Shown: positions 1 through 8,995 of the stretch, piece after piece
Layout of the letters: every line of letters starts with the position of its first letter
Numbering within the stretch: the stretch's first letter is position 1
Source of the DNA: JAAYAO01 sp051133435
GTDB taxonomy: Bacteria > Actinomycetota > Actinomycetes > Propionibacteriales > Propionibacteriaceae
Assembly (NCBI RefSeq): GCF_051133435.1
Contig: NZ_JBPGNY010000005.1
Span: 62,001-126,000, forward strand
Reading direction: 5' to 3'
DNA: 64,000 nucleotides
Program-made: the position numbers and the translations under genes
Notes under the pieces: model-generated
What the model was told of the DNA's origin: nothing
Databases searched by the model: none
What the model saw: the letters and a program-made list of their open reading frames with translations, nothing else

Positions 1-1
1 A

Positions 2-676
2 CAACTGGACGCGATGTCGGAACTGGGCTGGTCGGACCCGACCACCGAGGGCGAGCACCCGAACCGCAATTTCTGGACCGTCCAACCCCAGGAGCGCGCT
101 CACGACCTGGCCGTGCTGACGGTGCAGACCCTGCGCGACGTGTTTCTGGTGCAGCATCCGGTCTTCCTGGCCCCCGACCAACTTGCCGAGATCCTGCAGC
201 CGGCACCGGCCGACGAGGTGGCCCAGACCCCCTTCGACGCCGACGACATCGAGGCCACGGTGCCGCGCACCTCCCAGCACCTCGAAGAGCTGATCGACAC
301 CGAACTGACCCAGATGTTCGGCCACTCCCCGGTGCGCGACGACGAGGGCGACTTCGCGCTGCGGGTCGGCTCCACGATGCTGTTCGTGCGCATCTCGGCC
401 GATTACCGCGAGGTCATCCTGTTCTCCGCGGTGGTGCACGACGTGACCGGACGGTCCCGGGCCGCCGAGGTGCTCAACGACCTCAACGCCGATGCCCGAA
501 TGGTGAAATTCCATCTCATTCGCGACCGGGTGTTCGTCACCCTGTCGGTCTTCGCCCACCCCTTCGTCCCGGCCCACTTGCACCAAGCGGTGCACCTGAT
601 TTCCGAGGTGGCCGACGGCATCGACGAAGAACTGGCCAGTAAGCTGGGTGGACGTACCACTTTCGAGGAGGCGTGA
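2..676 (+). CDS. YbjN-domain (T3SS-chaperone-like) protein, 5' end outside window
   Basis: The frame is open to the left edge, and the first ATG (position 14) lies inside what looks like the C-terminal end of a first YbjN-like domain (motifs around GW, HPNRNF and TLRDVFLVQHPVFL), so the gene probably begins upstream. A second YbjN-type domain occupies roughly the last 150 residues (SQHLEELID to the C terminus, with GDFALRVGSTMLFVRI as the central strands). YbjN/CesT-like folds are small chaperone-like domains; actinobacterial two-domain members have no proven client. The stop overlaps the GTG start of the next gene, so the two are translationally coupled. Family assignment is fairly secure, function is not. 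Confidence 0.65.
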   Translation, partial: QLDAMSELGWSDPTTEGEHPNRNFWTVQPQERAHDLAVLTVQTLRDVFLVQHPVFLAPDQLAEILQPAPADEVAQTPFDADDIEATVPRTSQHLEELIDTELTQMFGHSPVRDDEGDFALRVGSTMLFVRISADYREVILFSAVVHDVTGRSRAAEVLNDLNADARMVKFHLIRDRVFVTLSVFAHPFVPAHLHQAVHLISEVADGIDEELASKLGGRTTFEEA

Positions 677-1095
677 TCCTACCCGTGGACGAGAAGGAAA
701 CCGAGGTGGACGTCTTCGACGGCACCTTCGAAACCTTGGCCGAAGCCGAGTGCTGGGAACTGTTGCGCACCCAGAATGTGGGACGGGTTGCCTGGTCGGG
801 CGAGGACGGCGTGCAGGTGCTGCCGGTCAACTATGTGCTGGACGACGATCGGGTGGTGTTCCGCACCATCGGCGGCGGCGCCCTCGCCTCGTTGGCCTCC
901 GGACGCCGGGTCGCCTTCCAGATCGATGACATCGACACCGAAACCCAAACCGGTTGGGCGGTACTCGCCCAGGGCGCCAGCGGCGTCCCCCAACCCCATG
1001 ACGGCCCCGACCCCCAACCGTGGGTGGACGACCACCGCGACCTGTGGATCGCACTGACCATCACCGAGGTATCGGGACGACTCGTCGAGAAGTGA
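673..1095 (+). CDS. Pyridoxamine 5'-phosphate oxidase-like (Pyridox_ox_2) flavoprotein
   Basis: A 140-residue single-domain split-barrel protein. The stretch NVGRVAWSGEDGVQVLPVNYVL followed by a strand-rich GWAVLAQGAS segment is typical of the Pyridox_ox_2 family, which binds FMN or F420-type cofactors. It lacks the extended catalytic segment of true PdxH, so the substrate cannot be named. The GTG start at 673 overlaps the preceding YbjN stop, which supports this start and coupling to that gene. The universal stress gene follows 73 bp downstream. Confidence 0.7.
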   Translation: MILPVDEKETEVDVFDGTFETLAEAECWELLRTQNVGRVAWSGEDGVQVLPVNYVLDDDRVVFRTIGGGALASLASGRRVAFQIDDIDTETQTGWAVLAQGASGVPQPHDGPDPQPWVDDHRDLWIALTITEVSGRLVEK

Positions 1096-1168
1096 GAGTC
1101 TCTCCCCGGTAGGGCGCGCACTTCGGGAACAATGGTGGAAGACATGCAAAACCACGGAAGGACCCATC

Positions 1169-2041
1169 ATGAGTGAACGACCCAGAGTTCTGGTCGGTGT
1201 GGACGGATCCGATGACTCGATGCGGGCCCTGACCTACGCTCAGCGCACGGCCGAACACCGTGGTTCCGACCTGTGGATCGTGCATGCGGTCGACGATGCG
1301 GTACTGGCAGGCGCTTGGGGCGTGGTCTACGACCCGACCGCCCTGCAGGAAGCCGGCCGCAATGTGCTGGAGGAGGCCCGCCAGAAGATCATCGGCAGCG
1401 GCTTCCCGCACGAGCGGGTGCATTCCGACGTGGTGATGGGCAACCCCGGTGGGGTGCTGGCCCGGCTGTCGGAGAAGGCCGACCTGATGGTGGTCGGTCG
1501 GCGTTCGATCTCCGGCCTGGAACGGCTCTTCGTCGGCTCCACCTCGGTGGGCGTGGCTGCGACCTCCAAGTGCCCGGTGATCATGATCTCGGCGGCCAAT
1601 ATGCCGGAGAAGACCGGCCAGTTCGGCCGGATCGGGGTCGGCGTCGACAACACCCATCGCGGTAAGGCCGCCGTGGAGGCCGCTTTCGAGGAAGCCTCCC
1701 TGCGCGGGTCCGAACTCGAGGTGATCCACGCCTGGCAGCCGCCGAACCACTTCTTCGCCGACTGGAGCGACAAGGCCGAGGGTGGCGAACACCAGAAGGC
1801 CGTCGAAGAGGGCGTCGAAGAACTGATCGCACCGTTGCGTCGGCAGTACCCGCAGGTACGACTGCAGGTGAAGCTGATCCCGGGCCACCCGGTACCCGAG
1901 CTCACCTCGCGCAGCGCCGAACTCGACCTCCTCTACGTCGGGGTGCACACCATCGCCGGATTCGGGGTGGGCGCGGTGGTGCGCGCGCTGATGGCGCACT
2001 CGAACTGCCCGCTGGCGCTGGTGCGCCCGCAGAAGTCCTGA
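1169..2041 (+). CDS. Universal stress protein, tandem UspA domains
   Basis: A 290-residue cytoplasmic protein with two Usp domains (about 5-140 and 150-288). The first opens with VLVGVDGSDDSMRAL and ends in the nucleotide-binding loop GRRSISGLERLFVGSTS, matching the G-2X-G-9X-G-S/T pattern of ATP-binding Usp proteins. The second begins IGVGVDNTHRGKAAVEAAF, with a more degenerate C-terminal loop. Two-domain Usp proteins are common in actinobacteria and are often induced by hypoxia or stress. The ATG has a good SD (GGAAGGA, 6 nt upstream). Its TGA directly abuts the GTG start of hrpA. Confidence 0.9.
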   Translation: MSERPRVLVGVDGSDDSMRALTYAQRTAEHRGSDLWIVHAVDDAVLAGAWGVVYDPTALQEAGRNVLEEARQKIIGSGFPHERVHSDVVMGNPGGVLARLSEKADLMVVGRRSISGLERLFVGSTSVGVAATSKCPVIMISAANMPEKTGQFGRIGVGVDNTHRGKAAVEAAFEEASLRGSELEVIHAWQPPNHFFADWSDKAEGGEHQKAVEEGVEELIAPLRRQYPQVRLQVKLIPGHPVPELTSRSAELDLLYVGVHTIAGFGVGAVVRALMAHSNCPLALVRPQKS

Positions 2042-5000
2042 GTGAGCGCCACAACACGCATCGAGTACGACCCCGACCTGCCGATCACGGCATGGGTCGA
2101 CGACATCGCCGAAGCGATCCGGCACCACCAAGTGGTGGTGGTGGCCGGCGAAACCGGATCGGGGAAGACCACCCAGCTGCCCAAGATCTGCCTGCAACTG
2201 GGACGTACCTCGATCGGGCACACCCAGCCGCGCCGGATCGCCGCCCGCAGCGTGGCCACCCGGATCGCGGCCGAACTCGACACCGAACTGGGCGAGCTGG
2301 TCGGCTACCAGGTGCGGTTCACCCGACAAACCGGACGCGACACCCGGCTCAAGGTGATGACCGACGGGGTGCTGCTGGCCGAGATCAGCCACGACCGTGA
2401 CCTGCGCCGCTACGACACGATCATCATCGACGAGGCCCACGAACGCAGCCTCAACATCGATTTCCTGCTCGGCTACCTGAAACAACTCCTGCCGCGCCGC
2501 CCCGACCTCAAGGTGCTGATCACGTCGGCGACGATCGACACCACCCGATTCGCCGAACATTTCGACGACGCCCCGGTGATCGAGGTCGCCGGCCGCAGCT
2601 ACCCGGTCGAGATCCGCTACCGGCCACTGGACGACCGCGACCAGACCGACGGCATCGTCGAAGCCCTGACCGAACTGCGCCGCACCGAACGCGGCGATGT
2701 GCTGGTGTTCTGCTCCGGCGAGCGCGAGATCCGTGACGCGATGGAGGCCATTCACGCCCAACCCTGGGACGTCGAAGTGGTGCCGCTGTTCGCCCGCCTG
2801 TCGGCAGCCGAGCAACAACGCATCTTCGCCCCCCACCCGGGGCAGCGCATCGTGGTCGCCACCAACGTCGCCGAAACCTCCCTGACCGTGCCCGGCATCC
2901 GCTCGGTGGTCGATGTCGGCACCGCCCGAATCAGCCGCTACTCGGCCCGCACCAAGGTGCAGCGGCTGCCGATCGAACCGATCTCACAGGCCTCGGCCAA
3001 CCAGCGCGCCGGCCGGTGCGGACGGGTGGCGCCGGGGGTGTGTATCCGGCTCTACTCCGAGGAGGACTTCGAGTCCCGTCCGGAGTACACCGATCCCGAG
3101 ATCCTGCGCACCAACCTGGCCTCGGTGATCCTGCGGATGGCTGATGCCCGGCTCGGCGACATCGCCGATTTCCCCTTCGTCGAGGCCCCCGACCACGCCC
3201 GCATCACCGACGGCCTGCGGCTGCTGGACGAACTCGGCGCGCTGTCCCATGGCAAACGGGGCCCCCGCGACCGCAAGGGCCGTGGCCGGCGCCGCGACGG
3301 CCGAGCCGGCGACGATGACACCCGCGATGCGGGACGCAGTGAACGTGGAGCCGAACCGTCCGGGCCGCGGCTGACCAAGACCGGGCAACTGCTCTCACGG
3401 ATGCCGGTCGATCCCCGGTTGGCCCGGATGCTGGTGGCCGCCGACCACCTCGACTGCCTGGCAGATGTGCTGGTGATCGTCGCCGGGATGGCGATTCAGG
3501 ACCCGCGGGAGCGCCCGACCGAGGAACGTGAGGCCGCCGAGGCGATGCACCGCCGGTTCTGGGCGCCGATGCCGACCCGACCCGACGAGACCGTGGAGAC
3601 CGACGGCTCGGATTTCATCGCCTGGTTGCGACTGTGGCAGTACCTGGAGAACCTGCGCCGCGAGGTCTCGGGCAACCAGTTCCGGAAACGCTGCCGCGCC
3701 GAATACCTCAACTTCGTCCGGATCAGGGAGTGGCAGGACCTGCACGCCCAACTGCGCGAGATCACCCGCGAACTCGGGCTGCGCAAGTCGGGCACCCGCA
3801 ACGACCCCGACCGGATCCACCGGGCCCTGCTCACCGGCCTGCTGTCCAATATCGGCCTGGCCGAAGCCACCGAACCCCGTCCGGCCAAGGGACAACGCGG
3901 CGCGCCTCGCCGGCGCGGGCCGCGCACGTACACCGGCGCCCGCGGCACCCAGTTCGCGATCAACCCAGGGTCGGCGGTGGCCAAGAAGCCCCCGGAGTTG
4001 GTGATGGCCGCCGAGATCGTCGAAACGACCCGGCTGTGGGCGCGCACCGTGACCGGCATCGAACCCCGCTGGGTGGAGGAGGCCGGCCGCCATCTGGTGA
4101 AACGCTCCTACGGCGAACCGCACTTTTCGGCCCAAACCGGCAAGGTCGTCGCCGCCGAACGGGTCACCCTGCTGGGCGTGCCGATCGTCGCCGACCGCCG
4201 CGTCGACTACACCAAGGTGAACCCCCGGGTGGCGCGCGAGGTGTTCATCCGCACCGGCCTGGTCGAACAACAGTGGCGCACCCGGCATCGGTTCTTCAGC
4301 CACAACGCAGACCTGCGCATCGAAGCCGCCGAGGTCGAGGAACGCACCCGGCGCCGCGGCGTGGTCGCCGACGACGAGGTGCTGTACGCCTTCTACGACG
4401 ACCGGCTGCCCGACACGGTCACCTCCGGAGCCACCTTCGACACCTGGTGGCGCGAACACGGCGACGACGGCCTGCTCGACCTCACCATGGATCTGCTGCT
4501 CGGTGAGGACGTCGACACCTCCGACTTTCCCGACCGTTGGCCGGTGGGAGAGCACGAACTGCCGGTGGCCTATGTCTGGTCACCGGGGGCGGGCCACGAT
4601 GGGGTGACGGTGCGCATCGACCTGCGGCTGCTGAACCAGATCCCACCCCAACCGTTCACCTGGCAGGTTCCCGGACTGCGCGGCGAACTCGCGGTGGCGC
4701 TGATCAAATCCCTACCCAAACAACTGCGCACGAACTTCGTGCCCGCCCCCGACGTCGCGACCCGGGCGCTCAGCCTGGTGCACGAACGCAACCCCGACCG
4801 CACCGAGACCACCCTGCCCGAGGCACTCGGCGGGGCCCTGCGCACCCTCACCGGGGTGGAGGTCCCGGACGAGGCGTGGGGTACCCATCCGTTGCCCGAG
4901 CACCTGCAGGTCGGTTTCGTGGTTACCGATCCTGACGGCAAGGAGCTCGCTCGCGGCAAGAACCTGCTGGAACTGCGCGACCGGTTGGCCGAGAAGGTGA

Positions 5001-5947
5001 GCGCCTCACTCACCGCCCTGTTGCCGGGCGGCGCGGCCCGTCCGGGCAGGAAGCAGCACACCGCGCAGGTCACCGGTGCCACCGACTGGACCTTCGACGA
5101 CCTGCCCGCCGAGGCCCGCAGCAGCGGGGGAGCGGTGGGTTATCCGGCCCTGGCCGACCGGGGTACCGGGGTGGACGTGGTGGTCGGCGACAACCGCGGC
5201 CGGGCCGCGATCACCCACCGTGGCGGGGTGCGCCGACTGCTCGCGTTGACCACCCCCGATCCGACCATGTGGGTGGTGGCCCACCTGTCCAACACCGACA
5301 AGTTGTCCCTGGCCGACAATCCCTATCCGGAGGTGCCCGCGCTGCTGGCCGATGCCCGGTTGAAGGCGGTGGCCGACTGCGCTGAGACTCACACCGATCC
5401 GACTCACACCGATCTGGCACGGGTACGCACCCGGGCCGAGTTCGAACGGTTGCGCGAACAGATCCGCCCGGATGTTCCGTCCCGGATGCGTGAGGTGGTG
5501 GCCGAAACCGCCGAGATTCTGCGCCATGCCACCGCGGTGCGCAATGGGCTCGCCGAGGTGCCGCAGGGCAGCGATCTGCACACCGACCTGAGCCGTTGGC
5601 TGGACGATCTGATCTATCCCGGCTTTCTCACCGCCACCCCGGCGGTGCACTTCGAACGACTGGCGGTCTACTTGCGCGCCGCCGAGCACCGGATCAATGC
5701 CTGGCGCAACGGGGGACAGGCCCGCGACACCCAGCAACTCGACCTCTTCCTGACCGCCGACGACCGCTACGCCGAGCTGCTGGACGGGTTCCCACCCGGC
5801 CCGGTACCGACCGAGGTTGCCGAGGTCGGCTGGTTGCTGGAGGAATACCGGGTCAGCCTGTTCGCCCAACAGTTGGGCACCCGGGTGCCGGTCTCGGCCA
5901 AGCGACTGCGCAAGGCGATCGAAGCCGCCCCCACGCGCTGGGCCTAG
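2042..5947 (+). CDS. hrpA: ATP-dependent DEAH-box RNA helicase HrpA
   Basis: A 1301-residue helicase of full family length. Walker A GETGSGKT lies at residues 36-43, DEAH at 130-133, SAT about 40 residues later and the C-terminal helicase motif NQRAGRCGR near 320-328. HA2/OB-fold regions follow, and the long C-terminal half is the DUF3418 region typical of bacterial HrpA. HrpA unwinds RNA and rescues stalled ribosomes in E. coli. An arginine-rich, low-complexity insertion sits near residues 400-440. The GTG start follows the Usp stop with no gap, so the pair is probably one transcript. Confidence 0.95.
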   Translation: MSATTRIEYDPDLPITAWVDDIAEAIRHHQVVVVAGETGSGKTTQLPKICLQLGRTSIGHTQPRRIAARSVATRIAAELDTELGELVGYQVRFTRQTGRDTRLKVMTDGVLLAEISHDRDLRRYDTIIIDEAHERSLNIDFLLGYLKQLLPRRPDLKVLITSATIDTTRFAEHFDDAPVIEVAGRSYPVEIRYRPLDDRDQTDGIVEALTELRRTERGDVLVFCSGEREIRDAMEAIHAQPWDVEVVPLFARLSAAEQQRIFAPHPGQRIVVATNVAETSLTVPGIRSVVDVGTARISRYSARTKVQRLPIEPISQASANQRAGRCGRVAPGVCIRLYSEEDFESRPEYTDPEILRTNLASVILRMADARLGDIADFPFVEAPDHARITDGLRLLDELGALSHGKRGPRDRKGRGRRRDGRAGDDDTRDAGRSERGAEPSGPRLTKTGQLLSRMPVDPRLARMLVAADHLDCLADVLVIVAGMAIQDPRERPTEEREAAEAMHRRFWAPMPTRPDETVETDGSDFIAWLRLWQYLENLRREVSGNQFRKRCRAEYLNFVRIREWQDLHAQLREITRELGLRKSGTRNDPDRIHRALLTGLLSNIGLAEATEPRPAKGQRGAPRRRGPRTYTGARGTQFAINPGSAVAKKPPELVMAAEIVETTRLWARTVTGIEPRWVEEAGRHLVKRSYGEPHFSAQTGKVVAAERVTLLGVPIVADRRVDYTKVNPRVAREVFIRTGLVEQQWRTRHRFFSHNADLRIEAAEVEERTRRRGVVADDEVLYAFYDDRLPDTVTSGATFDTWWREHGDDGLLDLTMDLLLGEDVDTSDFPDRWPVGEHELPVAYVWSPGAGHDGVTVRIDLRLLNQIPPQPFTWQVPGLRGELAVALIKSLPKQLRTNFVPAPDVATRALSLVHERNPDRTETTLPEALGGALRTLTGVEVPDEAWGTHPLPEHLQVGFVVTDPDGKELARGKNLLELRDRLAEKVSASLTALLPGGAARPGRKQHTAQVTGATDWTFDDLPAEARSSGGAVGYPALADRGTGVDVVVGDNRGRAAITHRGGVRRLLALTTPDPTMWVVAHLSNTDKLSLADNPYPEVPALLADARLKAVADCAETHTDPTHTDLARVRTRAEFERLREQIRPDVPSRMREVVAETAEILRHATAVRNGLAEVPQGSDLHTDLSRWLDDLIYPGFLTATPAVHFERLAVYLRAAEHRINAWRNGGQARDTQQLDLFLTADDRYAELLDGFPPGPVPTEVAEVGWLLEEYRVSLFAQQLGTRVPVSAKRLRKAIEAAPTRWA

Positions 5948-5979
5948 ACCGAATACCCCCGGCAACGCGTCTGGGCCAG

Positions 5980-5985
5980 TAGGCT
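5980..5985 (+). promoter_or_regulatory. -10 box TAGGCT, leaderless promoter of the PAC2 gene
   Basis: TAGGCT (TANNNT type) lies 7 nt before the ATG, with no SD between, so transcription should start at the start codon. Confidence 0.6.
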
Positions 5986-5992
5986 GGATCAC

Positions 5993-6886
5993 ATGTTGGA
6001 TCCCCGTGACCTGTTCACCGTTGACGAGGACATCCGCGCCGGCCTGGCCGGACACCGTCCGGTGTTGGTGCATCTGACGGAGGGATTCATCGACGGCGGC
6101 CAGGTGGGCACGGTGATCGACGCCCACCTGATGGAGCAGTGCGACCACGAGGTGCTGGTCGAGTTCGACCACGACCAACTGCACGATTACCGGGCCCGGC
6201 GCCCGACGATGGTCTTCCACCAGAATTCCTGGGAGTCGGTCAGCTTGCCGAAACTGCGGATTCACCGGCTGATCGACGACCACGGCGAACCGTTCCTGTT
6301 GTTGCGCGGCACCGAACCGGCCGTCCAATGGGAGCGGACCGCCGCCGCGGTGACCCAGCTTTGCCACGACCTCGACGTGCGGCTGGCCGCCACCGTCGCC
6401 GGAGCCCCGATGGGGGTGCCGCACACCCGACCGCTGGGGGTCACCGCGCACGCCTCGCAACCCGACCTGCTGGCCACCGAGGATCTCTCCGATCGCTGGG
6501 CCAATGTCGAGGTACCCGGCTCCTTCAACGGCTTCCTGCAATACACCCTGGGCCGCAACGACATTCCCGCCGCCGGGCACTTCGTGCACGTGCCGCACTA
6601 CCTGGCCCAAACCGCCTATCTGGAGGCCGCCGAGGTGGGGCTGACCAAACTGCTGGGGCTGACCGGGCTGGGCATACCCCTGGCCGGCTTGACCGATGCC
6701 GCGGTGTTCAATCGCAGCCAGATCGATGAGGAACTCAGCAACTCACCCGAGGCCCAGGAGGTTGTTGCCGCCCTCGAGGAGCAGTACGACGAGGTCACTG
6801 AACCGCAGGTGCCCAGCGGGGACGAGTTGGCGGCCGAGTTCCAGCGCTTCCTGGCCGAACAACCCGACACCGATCCCGACACATAG
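5993..6886 (+). CDS. PAC2 family protein (proteasome assembly chaperone-like)
   Basis: A 297-residue protein with the PAC2 fold: RPVLVHLTEGFIDGGQVG near the N terminus, then a conserved core with PAVQWERTAAAV, TVAGAPMGVPHTRP and VPHYLAQTAYLEAA. Actinobacterial PAC2 proteins resemble eukaryotic and archaeal proteasome-assembly chaperones; their bacterial role is unproven. The acidic C-terminal tail is expected to be disordered. The start is set by a TAGGCT box 7 nt upstream (leaderless). Short tandem repeats begin at its stop codon. Confidence 0.85.
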   Translation: MLDPRDLFTVDEDIRAGLAGHRPVLVHLTEGFIDGGQVGTVIDAHLMEQCDHEVLVEFDHDQLHDYRARRPTMVFHQNSWESVSLPKLRIHRLIDDHGEPFLLLRGTEPAVQWERTAAAVTQLCHDLDVRLAATVAGAPMGVPHTRPLGVTAHASQPDLLATEDLSDRWANVEVPGSFNGFLQYTLGRNDIPAAGHFVHVPHYLAQTAYLEAAEVGLTKLLGLTGLGIPLAGLTDAAVFNRSQIDEELSNSPEAQEVVAALEEQYDEVTEPQVPSGDELAAEFQRFLAEQPDTDPDT

Positions 6887-6948
6887 TCCGGTTGCGCACA
6901 GACCGGTTCGCACACACAGTCCGGTTCGGACGCATAGCCCGGTTCGTC
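6880..6948 (+). repeat. Four imperfect tandem repeats with CCGGTT core
   Basis: CCGGTT cores occur at 6888, 6903, 6921 and 6939 (spacings 15, 18 and 18), each preceded by CA(T/C)AG or CAGA. The array begins at the PAC2 stop and lies about 40 bp before the tesB -10 box. Confidence 0.6.
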
Positions 6949-6990
6949 GCGATCCTGCCGGGCTGATGCCGCGGCGGGGACGGGGCGCGA

Positions 6991-6996
6991 TAAGTT
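6991..6996 (+). promoter_or_regulatory. -10 box TAAGTT of tesB
   Basis: TAAGTT about 30 nt before the tesB ATG would give a short leader carrying the SD CAGGAGA. No convincing -35 is visible. Confidence 0.4.
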
Positions 6997-7026
6997 GCCC
7001 TCAGATCGCCAGTCAGGAGACGAACC

Positions 7027-7887
7027 ATGCCAGCCACTCTCGACCAATTGCTCACCCTGCTCGACCTGGAAGAGATCGAGGTGGGACTGTTCCGAGGGCA
7101 CCAGCCGGTCACCCAGATGCAGCGTGCCTTCGGCGGTCAGGTGCTGGGGCAGGCCTTGGTGGCCGGATCACGCACGGTGCCCGAAGACCGTCACCTGCAC
7201 TCGCTGCACGCCTACTTCCTGCTGCCCGGGCGCACCGATATCCCGATGATCTACGACACCGAGAACACCCGCAACGGACGGTCGTTCTCGACCCGCCGGG
7301 TGGTCGCCCGCCAGGGCGGCAAGGTGATCTTCACCGCCAGCATGTCCTTCCACGTGGACGAGGAGGGGCTCGATCACGCCGACCCGGGACGGCTCGAGGT
7401 ACCCGCCCCCGAGGACTGCCCGCCGCTGGCCGAGGCGATGGGACGCAGCGCCGAACGCGATGAGGAATGGCAGCGCGAGTTCGGGGTGTTGGAGGTGCGC
7501 TACATCGGGTCGAACCGGGAGTCGGCCGCCCCGTCCAATGCCCCGCACCCGGCCGGGCAACGCTTCTGGGTACGGGTGCCCGGGATGCCCGAGGGGCCGC
7601 ACCTGCACGAGGCCGCTCTGGCCTATTTTTCGGACCTGACCCTGTTGTCGGCGGCCACCGTGCCGCACCACCTGATGATCGGGCAACGCTCCCTGGCTGC
7701 GGCCTCGCTGGATCACTCGATGTGGTTCCACCGACCGTTCAACGCCGGCGAATGGTTGCTCTACGACCAGATCTCGCCCTCGGCCTCGCGCGGGGTGGGT
7801 TTGTCGTTCGGCATGTTGTTCCAGAACGACGAACTGGTTGCCTCGGTCGCCCAGGAAGGTCTCCTGCGGTTGACCGGCAGGGAATGA
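7027..7887 (+). CDS. tesB: Acyl-CoA thioesterase II (TesB)
   Basis: A 286-residue double-hotdog thioesterase of normal family length that hydrolyses acyl-CoA to free fatty acid and CoA. Signatures are FGGQVLGQAL in the first hotdog, SLHAYFLLPG, and ASLDHSMWFHRPF with a later SVAQEGLLR. The last two carry the Asp and Gln of the TesB catalytic Asp-Thr/Ser-Gln set. SD CAGGAGA precedes the ATG. It converges on sigB across a strong hairpin. It probably serves fatty-acid turnover, as fadBA lies in the same window. Confidence 0.93.
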   Translation: MPATLDQLLTLLDLEEIEVGLFRGHQPVTQMQRAFGGQVLGQALVAGSRTVPEDRHLHSLHAYFLLPGRTDIPMIYDTENTRNGRSFSTRRVVARQGGKVIFTASMSFHVDEEGLDHADPGRLEVPAPEDCPPLAEAMGRSAERDEEWQREFGVLEVRYIGSNRESAAPSNAPHPAGQRFWVRVPGMPEGPHLHEAALAYFSDLTLLSAATVPHHLMIGQRSLAAASLDHSMWFHRPFNAGEWLLYDQISPSASRGVGLSFGMLFQNDELVASVAQEGLLRLTGRE

Positions 7888-7914
7888 CCGACACCGCGAC
7901 CCGAACCTGAACAC

Positions 7915-7950
7915 AGCAGTGGCCGAGCCCGATGGGGCCCGGCCACTGCT
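7915..7950. terminator. Bidirectional terminator between tesB and sigB
   Basis: Perfect 11-bp arms AGCAGTGGCCG / CGGCCACTGCT enclose a 14-nt GC-rich loop between convergent genes. No long T-run follows on either side. Confidence 0.75.
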
Positions 7951-7970
7951 GGTTGGGGAGGGGGAAAGAC

Positions 7971-8921
7971 TCAGGCAGCCATTTCGCTCTCGGCGCTGCG
8001 CAACTGCGAGATGGCGTGCCGTTCGATCTGGCGCACCCGCTCGGCGGTGATACCCCAGACCTGACCGATATCAGCCAACCGGGCCTGGCGTCCGTCCAGC
8101 AGGCCGTAGCGGCGACGCACCACATCGGCCGAACGCTCATCGAGGGTTTCCAGCATCGACTCCAGCCGGGCCCGCTCGTCGCTGTTGATCACCATCTCGT
8201 CGGGGCCGGGCATCGGCTCGCGGGCGATCAGGTCGCCCAGGGCGGTGTCACCGTCCTCCTCGACGGGGGCATCGAGGCTCAGGTGGTCGCGTCCGTAGCG
8301 AATCAGGTCCAGTACCCGGTCGACCTCGATGTCCATCTCGGCGGCAATCTCCTCGACCTCGACCTCGCGGCCGAGTTCGAGTTCCAGCTTGCGGCGGATC
8401 GCATTGACCTGGTTGACCTGCTCGGCGACATGCACCGGCAGGCGCACGATCCGTCCCTGCTGGGCGATGCCGCGGCTGATCGACTGTCGCACCCACCAGG
8501 TGGCGTAGGTCGAGAACTTGAATCCCTTGGTGTAGTCGAACTTCTCCACCGCACGGATCAGGCCGGTGTTGCCCTCCTGCACCAGATCCAGCAAGGGCAT
8601 CTGGGAGCGGCTGTAGCGGCGGGCGACCGAGACCACCAGCCGCAGGTTGGCATTGATGAACCGGCGCATCGCACGGTGACCCGCCTCGACCAGGGCGGTC
8701 AACTCCTCCTCGGTGGCCTCCACCGGATCGGGGCCACGCTCGGCGGGGTCGACCTGCCGGTCGAGCAGTTTCTGGGCATATAGGCCCGCCTCGATGGTGC
8801 GGGCCAGCTCGACCTCCTCGGCGGCCGTCAGCAGGGGGGTCTGCGCGATGCCGTGCAGGTACAGGCCCACTGCGTCCTTACCGTCGATACCGTCGGTCGA
8901 TCGAACTCGGTGCTGTGCCAC
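7971..8921 (-). CDS. sigB: RNA polymerase sigma factor SigB (group 2 sigma-70)
   Basis: A 316-residue sigma factor with region 1.2 (DAVGLYLHGIAQTPLLT), region 2 (NLRLVVSVARRYS, LDLVQEGNTGLIRAVEKFDY, FSTYATWWVRQSI), region 3 and region 4.2 (GITAERVRQIERHAISQLR). The long acidic N-terminal extension of SigA is absent, which fits SigB. A TTG six codons upstream also opens the frame. The GTG at 8921 is preferred because GAGAGGAG ends 6 nt before it. An ECF-type promoter motif lies upstream, suggesting stress control. Confidence 0.9.
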   Translation of the reverse strand: MAQHRVRSTDGIDGKDAVGLYLHGIAQTPLLTAAEEVELARTIEAGLYAQKLLDRQVDPAERGPDPVEATEEELTALVEAGHRAMRRFINANLRLVVSVARRYSRSQMPLLDLVQEGNTGLIRAVEKFDYTKGFKFSTYATWWVRQSISRGIAQQGRIVRLPVHVAEQVNQVNAIRRKLELELGREVEVEEIAAEMDIEVDRVLDLIRYGRDHLSLDAPVEEDGDTALGDLIAREPMPGPDEMVINSDERARLESMLETLDERSADVVRRRYGLLDGRQARLADIGQVWGITAERVRQIERHAISQLRSAESEMAA

Positions 8922-8954
8922 GAATGGCTCCTCTCGCAATGACTCAGTCAGTAC

Positions 8955-8982
8955 AACGCCTGCCGAGGGCGAGAAGATTCCC
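8955..8982 (-). promoter_or_regulatory. Candidate SigH/SigR-type ECF promoter of sigB
   Basis: On the minus strand GGGAAT and CGTT are separated by 18 nt (GGAAT-N19-GTT). This fits the SigR/SigH consensus, 34 nt upstream of the sigB start. The assignment is by motif only. Confidence 0.45.
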
Positions 8983-8995
8983 GATCGTCCCTGAG

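Noticed and set aside
1121..1140. Possible DosR box half-site (TTCGGGAAC) upstream of the Usp gene
   Set aside because: Only the left half resembles the consensus; the right half is missing and the distance to the start is short.
6880..6948. CRISPR-like short repeats
   Set aside because: Units are 15-18 bp with no unique spacers and no cas genes nearby.
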